Of a stretch of 64,000 nt of DNA, positions 44,705 through 55,145 are shown piece by piece. The translations under genes were made by a program, and so were the position numbers. This DNA is from Parelaphostrongylus tenuis (lineage: Eukaryota; Nematoda; Chromadorea; Rhabditida; Metastrongylidae), in contig JAHQIW010005497.1 of NCBI GenBank assembly GCA_019055375.1, positions 62,001-126,000 of the forward strand, written 5' to 3'. The notes beneath the pieces were generated by a model. The model was not told where the DNA came from. It was given only the letters and a program-made list of their open reading frames with translations, and made no database searches. The first letter of the stretch is position 1, and every line of letters begins with the position of its first letter.

Positions 44705-46585
44705 GTAACACATATCCCTTTACGGACGATGAGGGTCAATATGACCCTCAGCTGGACGCGCCGTTTGGATAGGCTACGAAGAGTGGTGCGTGCTCCGATA
44801 AAAATTCGGGTTAATAACGCTCTCAGAGGAAGATGTCATCAAGAAACGATAAAATGTCACTGACAAGACTCCTGTATGAATGATTTTGGGAGGATTAACG
44901 CTGGTGCTGCTCAAAACTTTCCTTTTTCAATGAAAAGGAACCTGATACTTGCGAAAAGGATTGTATTCCCAGCTGTTGTTGGACATTTTCTCATAACTTC
45001 TTAATGATTTCGTAGTCAGTAGATAGCTTGAGGTGTTTTGACTCTAATACTAAGCTGGTTGTTTGAAAATAATCCCACAGTACGTTCTAGTGAAAAATAA
45101 AAGATGACGTTTTGCAATCGCAGTTCAGTTTTTCTAATTCGGAGCGGATTTTTGGAATTATATGGTTATTTTTCGTTTTTTGTAGACTTTTTTTCGCTTG
45201 AAGAAAAGCTTGAAATATTATTGATAGAGCTTTTGTAAACGTATTGCTAAGTAAAATAACGCTCAACCGTCTTTAAAATCTTTAATTGTGAAAACGACGT
45301 CTGTCACTTGCAATCGCATCTTAGAAATTAGGATCGTCAGACTTTGATTTATTCCAGAAAAGACCTATTTCACTAAGTCACTAGTATTCGTTCGATAGCT
45401 GAAATTGTTTTTTGCGTTGTGACAAACGGAATAAAATTTTGTTCCACATTTGAAGATTTTTCGTTGAATAAAGTTTTTTCTATGAACAATTATTAACCAT
45501 TCGATAGTGCAAATCTCAGCGATTTCAGAGACACAGTTTATTTTCAAAGAGGTCTCCTTAGAGAGCAGTGACAGTCAAAAGAAAAACTGAGTTTCGCACT
45601 CCAAAGGGTGGGATTTTGCAATATTGGCCTGGAGTCACCGTGCCTTTAGCAACCCATTAGCTAACTGCGAAACTTGGCCTTCTTTTTGCTGCTACAGTAC
45701 ATTAAAAGGTTCTTTTCAGGAAAAAGTTATTGTGGAAATCGTCGAGATTTGATCTATCGAAGAATGATTAGAAGTCTAGTCGGAAAGCTAACCTCAGTGC
45801 GAAATGCTTGAGTGTGAAAGATATTTTTATATTTGCTGCTAGAGCACATTAAGGGAGTCATCTTAAGAATGAAGTATACCATCATAATTTCCAAGATTCA
45901 AATTATCGAGTGATGAATATAACTCTGACAAAAATCACTAAACGCGTTTTTCCTAAGAGGTTTGAACAGGATGCGAACATTGAAAATTATCCAAATTTGC
46001 AAAATGTAATTTTCTTTCCACCAATGCAACACTCTGAGAAGTCCTTTATCAAAATCAAGTGCACTGTTGAAACTATTAAGATATTTCCTATCTAATGATT
46101 ATCAAGTGCTTATGAAAAAAGCTTTATCCGGAGAGAAATGCTTGAATGTGAAACAAGACACTTTCTCGACTATTACAGCGAAGAAGACCGATCATTTAAG
46201 GAATAAAATACATCGTTCAAATTCACCTGTTTTTAGCTATCGAGCGACTATTGAAGCGTCATTTTATATGTTTCGACCAAAGGGCTCACACAGGGTGAAG
46301 AGAACGGGAAAGAACCGCTACACCTCTATCTCTTCCTCGCATAGCATAGCTATGAATAGAGATTTCAAACGAAATTATGCATTGATCTGAGAAATGGGAA
46401 GCTGAACTGCAATAATAAAAAAATATCAAGAATTTTCGATGAAGTGGGATCGCATGCAACGAGCAGCACTATTTATGGCGAACTACTCATTGTTCTCCAG
46501 TTTTCAGCCACTATGGCTAATTTTATGCAGTTCATACATTAAAGTATACAGAAAGATGAGGGAAATACAGAATAAATGTGATTGT
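44705..46585 (+). repeat. 1.9-kb dispersed element, right arm of the far-spaced inverted pair
   Basis: Inverted copy of 19795-21705; see that entry for landmarks. Inside it the motif ATTCGATAG recurs several times, each followed by AAATCTCAGCGATTTC-like sequence, so the element is itself built from repeated modules. Similar modules are scattered at 3780, 59660 and 60310. A piece of its right end recurs at about 50205-50290 (TTCTCCAATTTCAGCCACTA). Confidence 0.8.
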
Positions 46586-48170
46586 ATTGTAGGTAAATAT
46601 AAAAAATATCGTAGAAATGTTCGATGAAGCTTTTAAATACAGCTTTTTCATGAAAACTTGGTTTTTTCCTTTAGAAGTGTGCCTTATGAATGGAGCAGTT
46701 ACGCTATTTCTTGTAAAAAATGACCTTGTTGAGGTTTGTTATATCATATCTGACCATTTATTGGTACAAAAATTCCATATGTTGATGAAAAAAGTATAAA
46801 TTTTATTAGGAAACTACCACATTAGCTTTGAAGCAGGCGCCGGCAGGCTATCTTCGTAGCCGTCCAAGCTGCCCGCCAGCCGAAATTGACGCCGCCCACA
46901 AGAGGGTATCCAGAGTTTTTTTTAGGACCGCTTTCGACGACGTTGAAAAAGTCAAATGCCCGAACACATTTTTCACAGTGCACGACTTCTTTAAAAAACT
47001 TATAAAGAGGTGGATGAGGTTAGTTTTGCGAGACCTATGCGTTGATTCCGTTTATACCCGCATTGATCTCATTTCATATCAAAAAGTAGTGAAATGTTAG
47101 ACAACTGAGCGTTTTTAGACATAATAATTATGTTATGGAAGTACTTTCTAGATTAATGGTACCAAAAAATTGCACAAAGAATTTCCTGCTGGGAAGCATT
47201 GTGGGAGGAAGTTGAACCAGCAACCACCTTACCGATGGCCAGCATCACTAACCGGGACGGACTGCTCGTCGCCGCTCGCGGGGCAAGGCGAAGTTGCTGA
47301 GGCCTGTTGTGCCCAAAGTTTTGAGCCTTTCCAGTCTTTATCGAGAACACTACTCGATAGTGATCAAGCTGAATTGTTCTGAGATCCAAAAAAATCTGTA
47401 CTGAAACTTTTTAAGTGTATCATTGAGCTCTTACTAGATAAATCTGCTGCCAGCTTGCTGACTCATGAGAAACCTAGAGTGTTCGGGTGGATTTGAGTTG
47501 AAGCCTTGGTAGATTGGGCCGCCAGCGTAGTGAGTAAGATCATTAATACTGCAATATGCTCTCGAAAGTGGTTACTCTATCACGGTAAGCATTTCTGGGA
47601 TTAAGAAATCCAAGCGATTAATATAATAAAAAGTCCAGTGATAAGCCAGCGGCTTTGAGTATGCCACACTCCAGCACGACATTGTATAAGTGATTGAGTG
47701 CATATCAGACCTATACAGTAGTGATTTTGTGAGTCTACGAATATGGCCATTATGTTCTCGTTCTTTTATATAAGAGTGTACCGATTTGCTGATAGAAAAG
47801 AGACGAACCACGTAGTTTCGCCAAAGTAGCAGACTGAACCAACGACTCAAGGTGTTCATATGTTGTTGATGTCACCTATTCTGAAACAACCTGTCGTCAC
47901 CCGGTGGAGATCGCATACTTACATTCAGTTCGTTTCCTCGTGTTCGTCATCCATGAAGACTTCTCAATTTTTTGTGGAAGTTCGCCCTTAGCATAAGAAT
48001 TTTCGGTTTTTATTTGCGTGTCGCTGATTGTTAGCCAAATGAATTTTTGGGATCTTTAAGTTGCGTGCTGGAACGTTTTTCTGGACTCATGGAAGGCTAA
48101 GATCAATTTTTGCGTACTAGAGAAGTACATGAATTATAAACATATCTACCATCAATATGCCGACTTACGG
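46586..48170. other. no supported gene; GC-rich block and SINE-like fragment
   Basis: A GC-rich block at 46835-46915 (GGCGCCGGCAGGCTATCTTC, CCCGCCAGCCGAAATTGACG) looks like a piece of a dispersed repeat, with a weak inverse match near 19690-19725. Around 47690-47725 the string GATTGAGTGCATATCAGACC matches the SINE body (GATTGAATGCATATCTGGCC), an old SINE fragment. Near 47205-47290 is another weak tRNA-like B-box on the minus strand. Confidence 0.4.
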
Positions 48171-48178
48171 GGGCGGGA

Positions 48179-48806
48179 ATGATTTCAAGTCTGTATTTTG
48201 GTCGATCTAAAAGCAGTCGATTTAGATACCACAGGGATGTTGTTGACCTGAAGGAAATCGCATCGTTGCGCAACAAACACATGCTAAATCGAACAGAGCC
48301 TGTTATTCCACTGATGGTAAAAAGCGTATCACGTAAATACGAGGCTTGTTCAGGAATTGATAAGAAATACTTTCGCTTAGTATTCAACTCGTTTGCAAAA
48401 ATTGAAGGTGTAGGCGCACGTAAACACAAAAATCTTCATAAAATAGTGATGAACGTTTTTAAAAAATGTGATAGAAGGACGACTGCAGAGCATAGAACAT
48501 TTGAGAATAGGCCACCTTACTATGGAAATACCTCAGTTACACTACAACGACGTGTTAACAAGAAGACGCCAATATGACACATATTTGTTCGCCCTTCAAA
48601 CACTTTCCCCTGACATGTACTTTGCAGGACCATGCAATATTGAGCAGTTCTTCAGACTGACTGGCCTGTTATTCAACTTTCTTTCTTTCATTTCGAAAGT
48701 GAACGTTAGAACGATTGCTCCAAGAAGCCAGTTCATCCCACATTTCTGGATCCCACAGGAAAAATGCGTTGATTTTAATGCACATAGATATCTCGTTGCA
48801 GTCTAA
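48179..48806 (+). other. two overlapping unrecognised open frames
   Basis: A 132-codon frame (48179-48577) encodes a basic protein with AKIEGVGARKHKNLHKIVMN. A 112-codon frame (48468-48806) continues in a different phase with RRRQYDTYLFALQTLSPDMY and ends in a hydrophobic to aromatic stretch. The amino-acid composition is more protein-like than that of most frames here, and an intron or frameshift in the overlap could join them. I do not recognise the family and see no clear splice pair. Confidence 0.25.
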
Positions 48807-49154
48807 CGGAGAAAGAGGTCAAGCAGAATATGTTAACCTTTTAACGCCAACGTGCTACCTTTTGTAGCACGTCGCGCGTTGTTGCTTCTCACTCAGAAAC
48901 TGCAATGGCGGAGTTGCGTTCCCTGTAAATTTCCGTAGTTCCCGTAAATTTGTATTGGCGAACGTCGAAATGGAATTAAGAGAGTCCAGTCATGAAATTG
49001 GAATCCTAAGCAGACATAATATCTTGCAATGACAGAATATTATTGAAATGATTCAACTTTCTACAACGACGTTGAAATCTTGCGCAGCACGGACGCCGTC
49101 GCATTGTGCGGTAGAATGACAGTGAGGTATTATGTGATGAAACTTGTAAATAAT

Positions 49155-49855
49155 TGTTTGAATGTCCCATTTACGCTCAACGAAACGAACATCTCCAAAC
49201 GCTCAGTTACGTCTGTTTAGGTCATGAAATCAATACAATGAAAGACCTAGCTTCAGAGCTGAGCAGGAGGAAACGAGCGGTTTGGGGATCGTTTAAGAGC
49301 ATCGAGGATGTAGTAGAGAGGATGCAGAACATCCGACTCCGTGCCTACCTTTTCCACTCGGCGATTATCCCTACCCTAACATATGCAGCAGAAACCTGAT
49401 CTCTACGTAAGCAGGATGAAAGGTCATTGGGCGTTATTCAATGCGCAGTCGAATGGTCGATGCTAGGAGTATCCCGTATCTCGCAAATGAGGGGAAGGAT
49501 CCGAATCTTCAATCTACGGCAACGAGTAGAGATTAAAGACGCCGTTATACACGCCAGTACATCGAAAATAAGGTGAGCCGGCCACTTGAAGCTCTTCAAC
49601 GACAACCAATGGGCGAGAGCCGTTTGCGACTTGATTCCTGGGGATGTCAAGCGCTCTAGATAAGGATCACCCTACTCGATGGTCCTATTTATTCAAGAAA
49701 AACCTAGGAGAAAGATATGATGCTCAGCGAATCTTCAAAGCGGGACGGATCCATTGAGTTATTCTGCAAGCGATAGGGAAAAATGGAAGTGTTGCTGGTG
49801 CCCACTCGAGTCACTCGACTATCAAAGGGACCACAGGTGGTACAGGTGACAGGTG
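49155..49855 (+). mobile_element. RTE LINE, 3'-end fragment
   Basis: A 5'-truncated copy starting at the block after motif C (GAATGTCCCATTTACGCTCA) and continuing through the C-terminal region (ELSRRKRAVWGSFKSIEDVV, IPTLTYAAET, then blocks in other frames) to a GGTGGTACAGGTGACAGGTG tail. Several stops and shifts interrupt it. The 3' tail again shows the AGGTGA repeats of the family. Confidence 0.88.
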
Positions 49856-50460
49856 ATTGAGACACAATTTAATAGTTTCTATATGCTCATCTTTTCATTT
49901 ATAAATATCTCTTATGTGCGAGAAAAACTCTGGAGCTGAAGCGTAATTTTCTTGTTGCTTTTACAGGAACCTATATAAACTTTTTGTAGCAAGAATTGAT
50001 ATTTAGCCGAGTGAACAAAAAATAGGAGTGTGAATGATGGTTTTATTTTCAGTATCACAACACACTATGAAACAGTTTCTAAAACCAAGCGAGGCATCAT
50101 AATTGCCAGGGTTTGAGCAATCAAAAAATGCTAAAGCTGTACGGGAAAACCTTCCTCTACCGAATCATGGTTTGGAAGGGCCTTTATGCTTTCTTACTTT
50201 TGACCTAATATTGAATGCACGTGCACCATCATTTCAGGCAAACTATTCAATGTTCTCCAATTTCAGCCACTATTATAACTCTCAAATACTGAACATAATT
50301 AAGTGTTTCAGGACTCGTAGATTTGTACTACTATACTCTTTGTGCAACACTGTGACTGCGTAGTAAAAGAGAGCTTTTTATTCAAACATGGACCATATCT
50401 CTTTTTTTGACCGCTTTTTTATAGACCTAACTCAAACAATAATAATTTGATGAAGATAAA
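49856..50460. other. no gene; end fragment of the 1.9-kb element
   Basis: Around 50205-50290 the string CAAACTATTCAATGTTCTCC resembles 46478-46500, the right end of the 1.9-kb element. Nothing else is recognised. Confidence 0.35.
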
Positions 50461-50481
50461 ACATGTTTTGAGCCATGCGTA

Positions 50482-50531
50482 AGTGCTATGCAGACACCTG
50501 CTCCGCCCCAGCAGGACTCATCAGTAGCACC
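50482..50531 (-). ncRNA. family B hammerhead ribozyme, left arm, core mutated
   Basis: Minus strand: GGUGCUA, perfect CUGAUGA, stem II GUCC-UGCUG-GGGC, then GGAG where GAAA is expected, stem III CAGG-UGU-CUG, and A then UAGCAC closing stem I. The A13 to G change should abolish activity. Stem I (GGUGCUA with UAGCAC) is fully paired, a clear difference from family A. Confidence 0.65.
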
Positions 50532-50760
50532 GTTCCTCGGTTCAGCCGATTTTTATCCGTATCAGTTTATTTCTGTTAGAGCTAGGTCTTTAAAAAAGTG
50601 GTTGAGAAAAGAGGTGTGATTCATTTTAAAATCCACAGGATCAACTTCCAGTCATTACAACGGCAAGTAATTCCATCATCTGACTTGTGGTGATCTATTA
50701 CTCGGCGTCGATTCCTTCATGGAGGAGTGTAATATCAGAGTATTGCCTGATCCACGGAAC

Positions 50761-50809
50761 GGTGCTATTGATGAATCGTGGTAGGACGAAACAGGCACCT
50801 GTGTAGCAC
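50761..50809 (+). ncRNA. family B hammerhead ribozyme, right arm, near-intact
   Basis: GGUGCUA, UUGAUGA (C3 to U), a short stem II closing with GGAC, intact GAAA, stem III ACAGG/CCUGU, then G at the cleavage position and UAGCAC pairing six bases with GGUGCUA. C3 to U and the G at position 17 (family consensus A) predict little or no cleavage. Confidence 0.65.
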
Positions 50810-50845
50810 GTAGATATAGCTCAAAACATGTTATATCCTTATCAG

Positions 50846-51700
50846 TCATGGACGTTAAATTTACATCAAAAGCATACGAATGACTAAAGGAAATTGTGAA
50901 GTATCGAAATATTACAAAAACCCTAAATTTATTCCTAAAACAGTGGAGGAACTTTAATCAGATAACAAAAGCTGTACAAACTTCTTGCATCTATGCCTTA
51001 CACTTCCTGTAGGTCCCCATGGAGTAGAGTGGTACTCTGGGTTTCGGCGCCTTCATTTAGCACTCTGGGCATATATGGCTCAGCCGTTTTCTTTTGTTGG
51101 ATTATTAACGAAACTGAAGAAGTGTAATTTCATTTTTTTTTTGTTCGAAAGCATGTCATGAACGCCATTTGTTCAAATGTTTTAGTTCTTGCTAATAACG
51201 AGGAAATACATGAGAAATTGATCTCACTAGCTGGAAGAGGAACCTTTCATAGGAATGTCAGTGACAATTCAAAACAGAGAATTGAAGCTATAGCCCAACG
51301 TCTCCGGTTTTTAATAGATCCTTTTGTAACATTGTAGCATTCAGATCACAGATCATATTTCACATTCGCCTTTCGCCTTCATTTTTACCATGCGTCTAAT
51401 TTGCCAGAAGCTGAAGAGCACATCAATGTGTAGAGAAATTTTCGTAGTATCTTAGTCAATTGTTTTATATAGATTTCTTGTATACCGGAGGAAAAATCTT
51501 CAACTGAATAACAAAATATCGATCGTCAGCCTCGCTCCGTTCCCTAGCACACTCCCTGCCACGGCTCTCGCTTTGTCAAAAAACCTGTAAACAGCATTAC
51601 CAAAAGAGTAAATCTCGATCTGATTTTCCACGCTAAACCGTATATCCAAAAAATAAGCTTGTCACTAGAATCAGGAAACAGTACGCTATCGGGATATAAA
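50846..51700. other. nothing recognised
   Basis: AT-rich sequence between two family B elements, with no supported coding or RNA feature. Confidence 0.35.
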
Positions 51701-51720
51701 GTGTTTTGAGCCATGTCTAA

Positions 51721-51769
51721 GTGCTATATAGACACCTTTTTTGTGCCGCCGCGACTCGTCAGTAGCACC
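51721..51769 (-). ncRNA. family B hammerhead ribozyme, left arm, mutated
   Basis: Minus strand: GGUGCUA, CUGACGA (N7 may vary, so this is core-compatible), stem II GUCG...GCAC, then AAAA in place of GAAA, stem III ending CUAU, A, and UAGCAC. Loss of G12 predicts an inactive ribozyme. Confidence 0.55.
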
Positions 51770-51895
51770 GTCACTGCTACGACTGCCGCTCACTACAGTG
51801 TCAGGTAACTCATCATCTACAATCTGGTGATTTATTGTTCGGCGTCGATTCCTACGTGGAGGAGTAAGGCTCAGGAACTCTGCTAAACCGAGGAC

Positions 51896-51944
51896 GGTGC
51901 TAACGATGAGTCCCGGTATGACTAAAAAGGCGTCTATATAGCAC
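51896..51944 (+). ncRNA. family B hammerhead ribozyme, right arm, mutated
   Basis: GGUGCUA and UAGCAC still pair perfectly as stem I, but the core reads ACGAUGA and the GAAA is UAAA. It is recognised from its stems and position. Confidence 0.5.
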
Positions 51945-51974
51945 TTAAACATGGTTCAAAACATGTTATAACCG

Positions 51975-52510
51975 GATTGCATAATGCTTCTAATGAGGTT
52001 CCTGACGCATACGATAGGAGTGGCAAAAAGTCGAAGAAGAAAATCACGTGGCCGCTTTTTTGTCGTCTTTACTGCGCTATCTGGATAATCGAAGAATTTT
52101 CTTGCATTTCGCTTCCTATTGACAAGTTCTGCAACTGGATCCGATATGTTGATTTCCCGATCGAGATAAGTGTAAGTGAAACATTCGATGTTATTTATTT
52201 CGCCAAGCTTCAATAAAACACAGGAAAACATTCCATTCCCATTAGTTTTTTTTTTTTTGGTTAGATTTAGTCAAAGAGCATTGTTTATAAATCGTTATTG
52301 AAATTGAATAGCAAACGTTTCACATAGCTTCTATTTAGTAATACAATGACGATATTATCAACGAGGCGAAGATTGATTGTCAACCATCAATTTCCACTCG
52401 CTTGTTGCTCCATTTTTATGTTCGCAGAGTGATCTCGAAATTGAAACGGGAATATTTTGGTATTATGGTAATGTCCTGTCCATCACTTTTTCTACGCCGA
52501 CGTTATAAAG
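51975..52510 (-). pseudogene. RTE LINE reverse transcriptase fragment, diverged copy
   Basis: Minus-strand sequence aligns to the palm of the LINE at 14975-18335: GGACAGGACATTACCATAAT (motif B region), GTGGAAATTGATGGTTGACA, then TTCGCCTCGTTGATAATATC (motif C, FADDI changed to LVDNI). After a gap comes a frame reading YTYLDREINISDPVAELVNR (family YIYLGREINMMNDLAPELSR). It is truncated at both ends, older than the other copies, and without coding capacity. Confidence 0.8.
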
Positions 52511-52809
52511 GTGATAGTAACGTTGTTAGTGATATTATAGTAATGAATTTTTTGCATCGGTGAAAATAGAACGAAGAGGTGTCCTGGGTTCTCTTCATCC
52601 TTCAGTGAGTCCGAATGTAGGTCACACCTTCAAACAGTAACTCGGCAGAAACATGTGATAAATCTTTTGTGGGTCGAGCAGTGTGTTAAAAATGTACAAG
52701 GGCATCTTGGTCGGTATTTAATCCTTCATTTGTCACGTGAATTTGTGTATACAAGTGTAACTTCGCCATAAGCAGAAGTGTAATACTTGAATAACTAGCC
52801 AAACGACGT

Positions 52810-52882
52810 GGCCGCGCGGCGCAATGGATAACGCGTCTGCCTACGGAGCAGAAGATTGTAGGTTCGAATCCTGCCGTGGTCG
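52810..52882 (+). tRNA. tRNA-Arg (anticodon ACG)
   Basis: A full clover-leaf of 73 nt. The acceptor stem GGCCGCG pairs with CGTGGTC (two G-U pairs). The D-arm is GGCGCAATGGATAACGC. The anticodon stem TCTGC/GCAGA has loop CTACGGA (anticodon ACG at 52844-52846, reading CGU and, after A-to-I editing, CGC and CGA). The T-arm is GTAGG-TTCGAAT-CCTGC and the discriminator is G. A-box and B-box promoters are intact, and the sequence closely follows the Caenorhabditis tRNA-Arg(ACG) pattern. There is no intron. The T-rich run shortly after the gene (TTTTG) may serve as a weak Pol III stop. Confidence 0.96.
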
Positions 52883-53756
52883 TAGCCTTTTGTTCATGCT
52901 AGGCCTTTTGATACAAATGTAATATCCATGCCATCTTCGGGAGCTCTACAGAATATCAGCATATCTCTCATTATATTTTTAAAGATACTACTATTTGGAG
53001 TGAAGGCCGTACAAACAGAAGTACCATACAGTGTCATTGATACCACCTGCTAATGAAACAGAAAATTGTGGATTGAATCCATCAAACCTCCATCGACTTT
53101 AGTTGCATTCTCTGGCACCGACAATTCATTGCAAGCAATCTCCATAGACACCATCATCTATGCAAGAAAAACAGTCTGACGCAAAATCACTTAGTCACAA
53201 TTGAAACGTAGTATAAGTTATATTAATGGCATGATTATACAGCTCTGAGATGGTCTCAATTGATCGTTCTCCGGACATTTTTTGCTTAAAACGAAGGCGA
53301 AGATCACGATGAGTGTAGATTTTGTTGAGAAATTTCATCTATAAAGATGTTAGCATTTCATTCTTCAACTTACACTTAATTTCTCAAGATTATTGCTTTG
53401 TAATAGAGGAATACAAACGAAAACGACTACAGTTTGAATTATGACACATATGCGCAATTATATGTACATGAAACTAAATAGATTAGTAACTTTATGGAAT
53501 GGATATCCCTACTTTTATTTCAAGTTAGGCTTAAATCATCGGTAAACGTTACACGTGCTTCACGGTGGAGTGCAACGGAGAAAACATTGGTAATAAAATT
53601 AGGCACAAGAACCATCGAGTTTCTCTCACAAAGTATCCATAGGATGATACAATTTCCGTAGTACAGATTTTTCTGCATTTACTCCAAAATGATTTTACAT
53701 TGGCTACAATGAGTTTGTAAAAACAAAAATTCTTCATTGTTTTCCTTTATGAAGTC
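52883..53756. other. nothing recognised
   Basis: AT-rich sequence downstream of the tRNA gene; the minus frame at 53549-53737 has no motif. Confidence 0.35.
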
Positions 53757-54207
53757 AATCGCACGAGCTACAGACAATCAAAGTCTCACATCCGAACTTG
53801 CAAAACGCTGCAGAGAAGCGATGAAGAAGGTCTGAAAGTGAGGCGAGCAACAGTCATGGCTGAAGCTACAAAAGCTGGGTGGAGCATTTGCAAAGCCCAC
53901 CGAAGTTTTGCAAGTTATGCGAGACGATTACACTCTGACGGGACACACAGCTTTTAGAAGTGCAATGGAGGAAATCATCCACAATTACTACTCCAATACC
54001 TTCAATAGCCACTTTCTCTTATTGTCATATGAAGAGGGTGAATGCCGTTCTACGGGTTCTCCCTTCCGAAATCCGACATGCTCTATCGTCGGTGAAGAAT
54101 AGAATGACACCTGGTGCAGACAGGATAAACCGGAACACCTCAAGAACCCACCGCCATTTCTCATTAACACACTGGGTCGGCTCTCACCGCGCTGATACCA
54201 GCCAGCT

Positions 54208-54446
54208 AGCAATCGAGTGCGAAAACACTCTGTGTTAGGTGAATGACATAGACACCTGGCATAGAGTGTAAAACGTAGGTCGTCGATAACTATATATGAG
54301 GAGTGTGACGCTCTCCAAGAGAACTGACTATGAAAAGATCGACAGACGACGGGTTCTGCCCGGCTGATGAGTCTGTAAGGACGAAACACGTGTCTCGGGC
54401 TGTACAAGAGCCTTTACCAGACCACATGACATGTTGGCTCAAATAA
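54208..54446 (+). mobile_element. family A hammerhead element (centre plus right arm) inside a LINE
   Basis: Starts at the element's centre (AGCAATCGAGTG, then CATAGAGTGTAAAACGTA as in 39912 and 58410), includes the intact ribozyme at 54358-54400, and ends with CCAGACCACATGACATGTTG and GGCTCAAA as in the other right arms. The left arm is absent. Its outer boundary on the right is blurred by about 60 bp of unassigned sequence before the LINE resumes. Confidence 0.8.
54358..54400 (+). ncRNA. type I hammerhead ribozyme, complete catalytic core (family A)
   Basis: A 43-nt fold: stem I GCCCGG with UCGGGC (six pairs, one G-U), CUGAUGA, stem II GUCU-GUAA-GGAC, GAAA, and stem III ACAC/GUGU followed by the cleavage base C, with the cut after GUC at 54394. 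All invariant core bases are present, including G10.1-C11.1. Stem III has no loop, so activity is expected mainly as a dimer or co-transcriptionally in a tandem RNA. This is the best ribozyme candidate in the window. Confidence 0.9.
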
Positions 54447-55145
54447 TAATGAAAGGATCTATTGAAATTTGAGCGTGGTCTTAATAAAGCACTCGAAGGA
54501 AAGGTATAAAGTAACGGATGTGTTAGAATGCCCCATTCACGTTCAACCAAACGAACATCTGCGGATCTTCCATTTACGTCTACCTAGGTCGGGAAGTCAA
54601 CATAACGAACGATCGCATTGCAGAGTTGAGCAGGGTGAAACGAGCGGGTTGGGAAACATTCGAGAGCATCGAGGATGTAGTGGAGAGGACAAAAAACATA
54701 CGACTCCAGGCCCACTTTTCGACTCGACGAAATCCCTGCTCTAACATATGCGGGAGAAACCTGGTCACTAGGTAAGCAGGATGAAAGATCACTTAGCGTT
54801 ATCGAACGGGCAGTCGAAAGGTCGATGCTTGGATCATCCCGTATCTTGCAAAGAAAGGATCCAAAGTTTCGACCTAATTAGCGACCACAGCAAAAACGCC
54901 GTTCTACGCGCCAGGATATCGAAAATAAGGTGGGCTGGACACGTGATGAGCTTCGACGACAACCGATGGACGAGAGCCGTTACCGACTGGATTCCTCGGG
55001 ACATCAAGCGCTCTACTGGAAGATTACCGAACCGCTGATTTGATTTCTTCACGAAAGCCATAGAAGAAAGATGTGATGCTCAGCGAATCCCTAAAGCGAG
55101 GAGGACCCACTGGGCTACTCTTGCCCGTTTTAGGGAATGGAAGCG

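Larger units (their letters stand above)
50461..50845. mobile_element. family B foldback element with two hammerheads
   Basis: A minus-strand ribozyme arm (50482-50531, preceded by ACATGTTTTGAGCCATG) faces a plus-strand ribozyme arm (50761-50809, followed by GCTCAAAACATGTTATATCC). The family B body lies between: GAGCTAGGTCTTTAAAAAAG at 50580, then CTCGGCGTCGATTCCTTCAT. The ribozyme arms are inverted repeats of about 80 bp; the body is present once. It is non-coding. Confidence 0.75.
51701..51970. mobile_element. family B foldback element, short copy
   Basis: Left arm (51721-51769, minus-strand hammerhead) and right arm (51896-51944, plus-strand hammerhead) are inverted. The outer ends match (GTGTTTTGAGCCATGTCTAA against TTAAACATGGTTCAAAACAT). 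The central body has the family's GTTCGGCGTCGATTCCTACG but lacks the AGCTAGG start. It directly abuts a LINE fragment. Confidence 0.75.

Noticed and set aside
45910..46390. Two plus-strand frames similar to frames at 20002-20471
   Set aside because: The similarity continues through non-coding sequence in both copies, so it reflects the 1.9-kb repeat rather than conserved protein.
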